From Sabellastarte sp. h YS-2021 (lineage: Eukaryota; Annelida; Polychaeta; Sabellida; Sabellidae), in assembly GCA_964017235.1 (NCBI GenBank), contig OZ024929.1, positions 157,527,609 through 157,591,608 on the forward strand: DNA of 64,000 nt, read 5' to 3'. The notes beneath the pieces are model-generated. The model was not told the DNA's origin. It saw only the letters and a program-made list of their open reading frames with translations, and ran no database searches. The first letter of the stretch is position 1. Each line of letters begins with the position of its first letter. A program made the position numbers and the translations under genes. Shown here piece after piece: positions 61,701 to 64,000 of this stretch.

Positions 61701-63041
61701 GTGGAATGCTGCAACTGATTATAATATGTACTGTCACCTAATTGTGCTATCTCATTTTCCATTGATATTTCAAGTAAAAAAATTTAAAGCTTCATATCTC
61801 TTAATTTACTAATAAATAATGGCATCTTACTGTTGAATAATCTTGTTTTGATACTTTATCTTTACATAGATTTTCCCTCTCTTAAGTATTATTTCTCCTG
61901 CACCTTTACATAACTTCCAATGTCTCTTCTGACAATCTCTTGATCTTTGTACTGATTCATCTTTTTGTATAGCTCACGATGTCCAATGCTATTTCCTCAG
62001 ACTTTTGGATATAGGCATCTCTGATGCTATTTTTGTATCCACCAGATGCATCCAGTGGATACTTAGGTTTAGCGTTTGCTATTCCACTGCCATTGCGTGT
62101 AGAGAGATTTTCAACGTTAAAGCTCTCAGCGGAAAACTACACAAGCTAGCTTCAAATTTGAAGGGTATCTTCATTGAGAGGTTAGCTTCTCTGGGACTGA
62201 AATTAGCTTCATTCTGAAAAACAAGATGGCCGCCACAGGCATGTCTTTGAAAATTATCTAACTTTTTCTACTGGCTGGTTCTTATAAGTAGAAGGTTGAA
62301 TCTCTTCATAGGTGATATGTGTAACACATATACATATCCTCTACAACCTTGCAGTTCAAAGTTGACCACTTTGCGTGCACTGCTTTACTCTATCCTAATT
62401 GCCCACAACAATGTGATGTATAAAATATGATGTAAGCAACATCAGACCTAAGTAAATTGAACATGCAGATACAGGCGTATGAGTATCTAAATAGACATTC
62501 CTTCACTGATGCACTGCAGACATGAAACTTGGTCGTAATGTGGCACGTACCTTTCTGGACTACTACAAGCTGAGTGGAGTGATCAGCAGCAAACCCAGCA
62601 GTGGCCTGACCCCTAAGCCAGGGCGCCAGCAACACTCGCGTGGCGGGGACAAGAAGGAGGTGTCCCGTGCCAACTCAGAGCCAAACAGAGGCCATGGGGG
62701 AGAGGAGAGGTAATGTGTGGTTATATAATGTGTGGTTTTATGATTAATATGTGATTATTGTCCAGAATATTTTGTTAATGTGTGGTTATATGATACGAAG
62801 GTCATGTGCAGTTATATGATATAGAACAGAACTGTGGTTATATGATGTATATAAAACTCCATAGAAACTCCATATAAAGCTGCATATAAAACTCAGCAAA
62901 GGTTATGTGATTCATGGTTTGCTGTGTTACAGGTTTGAACGCATGTTAAGAGACAGTAAGGTGATGTTCGAACGGAATGGAGCAAGTGGTAACTATGACA
63001 ACCCAGCCATCAGAATGGGGCGAGACTACAGGAGGAACTAG
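21351..63041 (+). CDS. AGBL4: Cytosolic carboxypeptidase AGBL4/CCP6 (M14 deglutamylase), complete, 12 exons
   Basis: Coding exons: 21351-21375, 27155-27280, 27456-27580, 29020-29114, 29567-29783, 30547-30676, 31044-31158, 31765-31876, 32744-32946, 60912-61030, 62520-62709, 62933-63041; 1,566 nt, 521 aa plus stop. All introns are GT-AG and every phase agrees. CCP6 removes glutamates from polyglutamylated tubulin and other proteins in the cytosol. The N-terminal beta-sandwich domain (about 40-190, with SGNLGRV and [20 protein letters not shown]) precedes the M14 domain: HPGE zinc ligands H228 and E231, NPDG (268-271), substrate-binding N287-R288, the DIHAHS box (324-329) with the third zinc ligand, and catalytic E399 in YTLEVSF. 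All key residues are present. Human AGBL4 is about 503 aa; the tail beyond residue about 440 is variable and basic. Confidence 0.96.
21822..22345. repeat. Tandem repeat, ~130-bp unit, four copies
   Basis: AAAGATCAAATACTTTAA, then CAGAATTCACGGCAGTAGCA and ATTCATGAGAAGATATGAGG recur four times with variation. Each unit ends with a CAGATTTCCCGG-like word. The last copy is truncated at its left end. Confidence 0.85.
22568..22660. repeat. Outer inverted repeat, left arm
   Basis: ACCAGTCTACTTTTCATCTG and CAAACGTGATTAATTT are found reverse-complemented at 25430-25516, with about 85% identity over ~90 bp by eye. The arms could be the ends of a ~2.9-kb DNA element. Confidence 0.7.
23963..24089. repeat. 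Inner inverted repeat, left arm
   Basis: GACCGAGTTTCTGTCCCATC, then ACACAATGGCGAGGGACAGA and TGTACTTGTTTTCTGTGTAA match the reverse complement of 25021-25141. The arm itself contains inverted CTGTCCC/GGGACAG words. Confidence 0.8.
24291..24957. mobile_element. MITE with GGGCCCGTATTCAC-type inverted ends
   Basis: Left end CCTGGGCCCGTATTCAC and right end GTGAATACGGCCCCTGG are inverted copies. Several internal copies of CCAAAAATCAGCTCAA and GATCAAG appear in both orientations near the ends. No transposase is present. It lies inside the older foldback structure, so it inserted later. The short element at 13463-13596 belongs to the same family. The target duplication is ambiguous. Confidence 0.75.
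25021..25141. repeat. Inner inverted repeat, right arm
   Basis: Mirror of 23963-24089, separated from it by about 930 bp, of which 667 bp is the MITE at 24291-24957. Confidence 0.8.
25430..25516. repeat. Outer inverted repeat, right arm
   Basis: Reverse complement of 22568-22660; the shared words are GTGAGGTTTC, ATTAATCACGTTTGCAGA and AAAAGTAGACTGGTT. Confidence 0.7.
25530..25830. repeat. Degenerate tandem repeat, two to three copies
   Basis: TTCTGTTTGTAAAATATGGC followed by ATCGTGGCCTCATATTTCCT recurs near 25520, 25670 and 25795, with spacing of 130-150 bp. Confidence 0.65.
26290..26440 (+). mobile_element. SINE-like element (family 3)
   Basis: A-box-like TTAGTGGCTTGCAAG, B-box-like GTGTGTTCAACAAC and a 3' tail TGCCGTTGAATGGGATGTAAA. 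The tail resembles the one at about 20780-20806. Confidence 0.5.
26915..26961. repeat. Poly-T run (47 nt)
   Basis: An uninterrupted run of T, possibly the poly-A tail of a minus-strand retroelement whose body is no longer recognisable. Assembly length may be unreliable. Confidence 0.9.
27155..27280 (+). CDS. AGBL4: AGBL4 exon 2
   Basis: TATGCAG acceptor, AGTG/GTATGT donor, phase 1 to 1. It encodes an acidic start (SDSESTEEP), then [20 protein letters not shown] and [12 protein letters not shown], the start of the conserved N-terminal domain of CCP6-type enzymes. Confidence 0.95.
27456..27580 (+). CDS. AGBL4: AGBL4 exon 3
   Basis: TTTCAG acceptor, CAG/GTTTGC donor, phase 1 to 0. It encodes [36 protein letters not shown] and VKQDQ, almost identical to vertebrate CCP6 in the N-terminal beta-sandwich domain. 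Confidence 0.97.
27640..27868 (+). mobile_element. SINE-like repeat (family 4), copy 1
   Basis: TATGACCCTAGCTGGTGGAA, CCTAGTTTGTTCTCAAAACT and TTTTAAACTGGCAGTTATCT match the body of the element that resumes at 28372. Copies 1 and 2 lie side by side in AGBL4 intron 3. Confidence 0.6.
27893..28515 (+). mobile_element. SINE-like repeat (family 4), copy 2, split by a hAT MITE
   Basis: Removing 27956-28371 restores a continuous head (GCAGTGGTGATCTG and a B-box-like TTAGATTCAAATCTTGC) and body (TATAACCCCAGCTGTTGGAA ... TTTTAAACTGGTAGTTATCT) like copy 1. The MITE inserted just before the B box. Confidence 0.6.
27956..28363. mobile_element. hAT-type MITE, 408 bp, with 8-bp target duplication
   Basis: Flanked by perfect TGGTCTTA direct repeats (27948-27955 and 28364-28371). 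Ends are TAGTGGTGGGA and the inverse of TAGTGCTGGGACGAG. An 8-bp duplication and TAGTGCTGGGA ends are hallmarks of hAT elements. The interior has repeated ACTCGAGTT words in both orientations near the ends. There is no transposase, so it is non-autonomous. Confidence 0.9.
28534..28704 (-). CDS. Candidate antisense coding exon, 57 codons (unrecognised)
   Basis: On the minus strand TTTTACTCTCAACAG precedes an open 171-nt block, phase 0 to 0, that ends CCAGAG/GTAAGT, a consensus donor. It encodes [20 protein letters not shown], a Ser/Asn/Gln-rich middle and [17 protein letters not shown]. Base composition is richer in GC than the surrounding intron and looks coding. I do not recognise the protein. 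It lies in AGBL4 intron 3, antisense to it and 16-19 kb upstream of ELAV on the ELAV strand. It could be an N-terminal exon of a long ELAV isoform, since phase 0 fits exon 2, or part of a separate nested gene. Confidence 0.5.
29020..29114 (+). CDS. AGBL4: AGBL4 exon 4
   Basis: TTCTTGCAG acceptor, phase 0 to 2, ending inside a Trp codon. It encodes [20 protein letters not shown] and [12 protein letters not shown], a conserved CCP block. Confidence 0.97.
29227..29386. mobile_element. pogo/Tigger-like MITE, 160 bp
   Basis: Ends CGGTAGAACCTCTATTATC and GATAATAGAGGTTCTGCTG are inverted and flanked by TA dinucleotides (29225-29226, 29387-29388). AGAACCTC.ATTATC ends and TA duplication are typical of pogo/Tigger elements. 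It has no coding capacity and lies in AGBL4 intron 4. Confidence 0.85.
29567..29783 (+). CDS. AGBL4: AGBL4 exon 5
   Basis: TTGGCAG acceptor, GTT/GTGAGT donor, phase 2 to 0. It encodes [20 protein letters not shown], the [20 protein letters not shown] block and [18 protein letters not shown]. This links the N-domain to the peptidase domain. Confidence 0.97.
29784..30546 (+). other. AGBL4 intron 5
   Basis: Just over half is the hAT MITE at 29987-30381; the rest is unique AT-rich sequence. Confidence 0.8.
29987..30381. mobile_element. hAT-type MITE, 395 bp, with 8-bp target duplication
   Basis: Perfect GAGGCAAC repeats at 29979-29986 and 30382-30389 bracket ends TAGTGGGTAAATTGTTT and the inverse of TAGGGGGTAAATCGTTT. 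The interior has scattered ATCGATATTG and CGATATCG words. It lies in AGBL4 intron 5 and is a different family from the element at 27956. Confidence 0.9.
30547..30676 (+). CDS. AGBL4: AGBL4 exon 6 (zinc-binding HPGE)
   Basis: TTTTAG acceptor, CAAG/GTGATC donor, phase 0 to 1. It encodes [15 protein letters not shown], a Glu/Asp-rich turn and [19 protein letters not shown]. His228 and Glu231 of HPGE are the first two zinc ligands. Confidence 0.97.
31044..31158 (+). CDS. AGBL4: AGBL4 exon 7
   Basis: TTATAG acceptor, CAG/GTTTTA donor, phase 1 to 2. It encodes [20 protein letters not shown] and [19 protein letters not shown], with the NPDG motif typical of M14 peptidases. Confidence 0.97.
31159..32743 (+). 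other. AGBL4 introns 7 and 8
   Basis: Apart from exon 8 (31765-31876) this is AT-rich sequence without recognised repeats. Antisense open frames here are shadows. Confidence 0.75.
31765..31876 (+). CDS. AGBL4: AGBL4 exon 8 (substrate-binding Asn-Arg)
   Basis: TGTCAG acceptor, CAG/GTGAGT donor, phase 2 to 0. It encodes [20 protein letters not shown], then [17 protein letters not shown]. Asn287-Arg288 bind the substrate C-terminal carboxylate. Confidence 0.97.
32744..32946 (+). CDS. AGBL4: AGBL4 exon 9 (DIHAHS box)
   Basis: TTGTCCAG acceptor, GGCG/GTAAGT donor, phase 0 to 2. It encodes [40 protein letters not shown] and [14 protein letters not shown]. The DIHAHS box holds the third zinc ligand. 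The next exon lies about 28 kb away. Confidence 0.97.
40165..40290 (-). mobile_element. tRNA-derived SINE fragment, minus strand
   Basis: The minus strand shows A-box-like TTAGTGATGTGACATTAGT and B-box-like GGTTCAACTCTC about 40 nt apart. The body is too diverged to assign to a family. Confidence 0.4.
43229..44056. mobile_element. MITE with GC-rich GCGGCGCGG subterminal repeats, ~828 bp
   Basis: Left end CATTGCACACTAGCGCGGCG is mirrored by CGCGCCGCGCAAATGTGCAA at the right end. GCGGCGCGG words cluster at both ends (43246-43346 and 44019-44040), while the interior is AT-rich. Two interior blocks share ATTGTGAAGGGATTA (43520 and 43808). There is no transposase. The superfamily is unresolved because no clear target duplication is visible. 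Confidence 0.8.
45591..45763. mobile_element. pogo/Tigger-like MITE, 173 bp
   Basis: Left end CAGTGGAACCTCTTTTATC follows TA. Right end GATAATCGAGGTTTCACTG is its inverse with a few changes. The right TA is mutated (TT). Related to but distinct from 29227-29386. Confidence 0.75.
47396..47470 (-). mobile_element. tRNA-like SINE head, minus strand
   Basis: The minus strand reads TTTGGCATACGATACTTGCC and then GTGGGTTCAAACTC, matching A-box and B-box spacing. No clear body or tail. Confidence 0.4.
50854..50883 (-). CDS. Candidate antisense start exon, [10 protein letters not shown]
   Basis: On the minus strand AACCATGCC starts a frame of ten codons ([10 protein letters not shown]) ending CAG/GTACTG in phase 0. 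An in-frame TAA lies nine codons upstream, and a TATATAAAG word lies about 250 nt upstream, so this looks like a true first coding exon. I do not recognise the peptide. Joined to 28534-28704 and then to ELAV exon 2 (all phase 0) it would give a longer ELAV N-terminus, but a separate nested gene is equally possible. Confidence 0.4.
51125..51134 (-). promoter_or_regulatory. Possible TATA box for the antisense start exon
   Basis: The minus strand reads ATATATATAAAGTCTTA around 51121-51137. Its position is compatible with a 5' UTR of about 200 nt before the ATG at 50883. AT-rich DNA makes chance matches common. Confidence 0.25.
51340..51359. repeat. (TG)n microsatellite
   Basis: About ten TG units, then TATGTGTGC. 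Confidence 0.9.
54828..55565. mobile_element. MITE with TGTTCCACCA ends and repeated CTTAGTCCCAG words, ~738 bp
   Basis: Ends CTTATG....TGTTCCACCA and the inverse of the same are present, followed on both sides by GATTAAG/CCCGATT words. The interior carries many CTTAGTCCCAG, CAGGCTTCCTG and CCTGAGGC words in both orientations, plus a 24-bp perfect palindrome centred near 54963. The 121-codon open frame over it is a by-product of the repetition. No transposase; superfamily unresolved. Confidence 0.8.
57676..57900 (+). mobile_element. Degraded tRNA-derived SINE (family 1)
   Basis: TTGTAGTGGGTAACACATTG, B-box-like GGTACAAATCT, GCTAGTTACT and GGCTTACAGTACAGAATCTT align with the better copies at 20171-20388 and 59376-59624. 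Confidence 0.55.
58712..58741. repeat. Poly-G run (30 nt)
   Basis: An uninterrupted run of 30 G after GGGGGAGA. Strong quadruplex potential; also a likely sequencing or assembly weak spot. Confidence 0.9.
59376..59624 (-). mobile_element. tRNA-derived SINE (family 1), best-preserved copy, minus strand
   Basis: On the minus strand: A-box region GTGGCAAAGTGGTAACAC, B box GGTTCGGTTCCC, then GGTAGTTGCTTGCCGTTGGT, CAGTACAGAACCCTGACGAA, ATTGTGATATGACCTGTACA and GTGTTGAAAGCGACGTAAAA, ending in AAATAAATAAATAAAATAAA. The intact Pol III boxes suggest a recent insertion. Confidence 0.85.
60510..60836 (+). mobile_element. tRNA-derived SINE (family 2) with poly-A tail
   Basis: A-box-like TATGGCGTAGCACACTG, B box GGGTTCAAACCC, a long body and a 3' domain AATAGCGCTTTGAGTCCTGT followed by ATTGCGCTGAGTATAAATAC, then a pure A15 tail. 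The GCGCTTTGAG 3' domain is shared by several animal SINE families. It ends about 15 bp before the duplicated exon-10 acceptor. Confidence 0.85.
60852..60911 (+). repeat. 60-bp tandem duplication of exon 10 start with second in-frame acceptor
   Basis: GTGTTTTAG/GACTCTG at 60851/60852 parallels TATTTTAG/GACCCTG at 60911/60912. The first 34 bp after the two acceptors match at 24 positions. The insert is stop-free and exactly 60 bp, so use of the upstream acceptor would add 20 residues ([20 protein letters not shown]) in frame, just before YTLEVSF. More likely a decayed duplicate than a used exon extension. Confidence 0.6.
60912..61030 (+). CDS. AGBL4: AGBL4 exon 10 (catalytic Glu)
   Basis: TATTTTAG acceptor, GGAT/GTATCC donor, phase 2 to 1. 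It encodes [20 protein letters not shown] and [19 protein letters not shown]. Glu399 in YTLEVSF is the catalytic base. A decayed copy of its first part lies 60 bp upstream with its own acceptor (60850-60851). Confidence 0.96.
61031..62519 (+). other. AGBL4 intron 10
   Basis: It starts with a degenerate tandem repeat (61170-61650) and is otherwise AT-rich without recognised genes. Confidence 0.75.
61170..61650. repeat. Degenerate tandem repeat, ~133-bp unit, three copies
   Basis: TCTCAGAAACCAT (61246), TCTTGGAAACCATA (61378) and TCTCAGAAACCATTTGGTAT (61513) are 132 and 135 bp apart, each followed by GTAGG/GGGAC words and GT-rich sequence. Confidence 0.65.
62520..62709 (+). CDS. AGBL4: AGBL4 exon 11
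   Basis: CACTGCAG acceptor, GAGAG/GTAATG donor, phase 1 to 2. It completes the M14 domain with [19 protein letters not shown] and then gives a low-complexity basic and polar tail ([20 protein letters not shown]). The tail is probably disordered. Confidence 0.96.
62933..63041 (+). CDS. AGBL4: AGBL4 exon 12 (stop)
   Basis: TGTTACAG acceptor, phase 2, ending in TAG at 63039-63041. It encodes [20 protein letters not shown] and [16 protein letters not shown]. The last residues are not conserved catalytic parts, but phase and reading frame are clean. Confidence 0.93.
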
Positions 63042-64000
63042 AATGTTATGTGCTCGAGAGAGAACTTCATGCAGAATAGGTCAAACAACTGACAAGAAGG
63101 TTGTACAAGGAGTATGATTTATCTTTTAAGAAGAATACTACTGAATGGGATGGTAGTAGGTAATTAACAAGATGTGCTTTCAGAAGAGTGTTGTATACAG
63201 TTGATACAGTAGAATGGAAGGTGATTTAAAATGGCCCCACTAACAGTAGAATTTTATCATATGACCTCCTATTATCCCAATATCTATTTATCTAATTATC
63301 TATTCTTTTTTCAGACCTTTTGTTATCAGCCCATTATCATACTCTCTTGTTACCTTCTACAATAGAAATGATACTATACATGTCGCTGAAGTCAGACAAT
63401 ACCTAACACCAATTCAGTTACACCTATATGAAAAATGACAGTGTTAGTAACATTTCCGATATCAGTGTTTGTCCAATGAAAAACCACTCCATTTCCTGGA
63501 TACAAAAAAAAAAAAAAAAAAAAAAAGAAAGACAAAAAATTCGTTGCTAGTGTAGCCAATTGAATAGGCCTGGTAACAGCAATTTACTAGGCCTATTCAG
63601 GTACAATTTATAAAACAAATGTGCAAAAAATATTAAAGTCAATAATTTCTCCAGATGCATTGTACATTTCTAATGTTTCATGTTTCGCAGCCTTGGTGCT
63701 TACAATCAAGATTTTGGCAGAAATGTGTCATTGTGGTATTTTAGTAACATATTCTGATTCTACAAATTGGACAACTGCCACTATCAACCCATATTTCGAA
63801 AGCAAAGGCCACCGCTGGCAAAGAGCGTCAAAATCTGTCATGAAACAACCTAAGTTGGAATGTGGGCAATCTTATGGGGATTGTGACTGATCTAAAACAC
63901 ATACACTGTATTAAAATATAGTTACTTAACCCTTTGAGCTGCTGGATGTATCATGCATTGGTACATCCTGTACGTCTAGCTACAGCAAGTCTAAATTGTA
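63042..64000 (+). other. AGBL4 3' UTR and downstream sequence
   Basis: It holds a 22-nt poly-A run interrupted by G at about 63506-63529 and candidate polyadenylation signals ATTAAA near 63632 and near 63911. Which one is used cannot be told. The 89-codon open frame at 63621-63890 has no recognisable domain. Confidence 0.5.

Overview
The window is AT-rich invertebrate nuclear DNA. It has small GT-AG-bounded exons in large introns, tRNA-derived SINEs, MITEs and satellite arrays. The protein sequences and repeat style (for example a GGC-rich tract followed by a TATCCCC hairpin) suggest a lophotrochozoan, most likely a mollusc. This is inference; no marker gene settles the species.

Two protein-coding genes stand head to head. 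On the minus strand, about 12554 down to 1 and running off the window, is the 5' part of a neuronal-type ELAV/Hu RNA-binding protein gene: a start exon, the RRM1 exons, and the exon for the first half of RRM2. That RRM2 exon is present twice in tandem (2267-2420 and 220-373). Both copies are exactly 154 nt, with the same phase and intact splice sites, about 75% identical in protein but almost saturated at synonymous sites. This fits old, mutually exclusive alternative exons and is the most notable observation here. On the plus strand, 21351-63041, is a complete 12-exon gene for a cytosolic carboxypeptidase of the AGBL4/CCP6 type (521 aa), an M14 metallo-deglutamylase of tubulin and other proteins. 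Its ninth intron is about 28 kb and separates the HAHS exon from the exon with the catalytic Glu. To my recollection human ELAVL4 and AGBL4 are also divergent neighbours, so the pair may be a conserved microsyntenic block.

The 8.8 kb between the two genes holds a short foldback MITE, a ~350-bp satellite array ending in a GGC tract and a hairpin, a broken PIF/Harbinger transposase, and SINEs. AGBL4 introns carry two hAT-type MITEs with perfect 8-bp target duplications, two pogo/Tigger-like MITEs, two large MITEs with GC-rich or repetitive ends, nested inverted repeats and several SINE copies. Three minus-strand candidate exons (50854-50883 with an ATG, 28534-28704, and an 18-nt microexon at 14549-14566) have good splice sites and all start and/or end in phase 0. 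They may be a remote N-terminus of the ELAV gene or part of an unrecognised antisense gene.

The rest of the large introns shows no gene that I can support.
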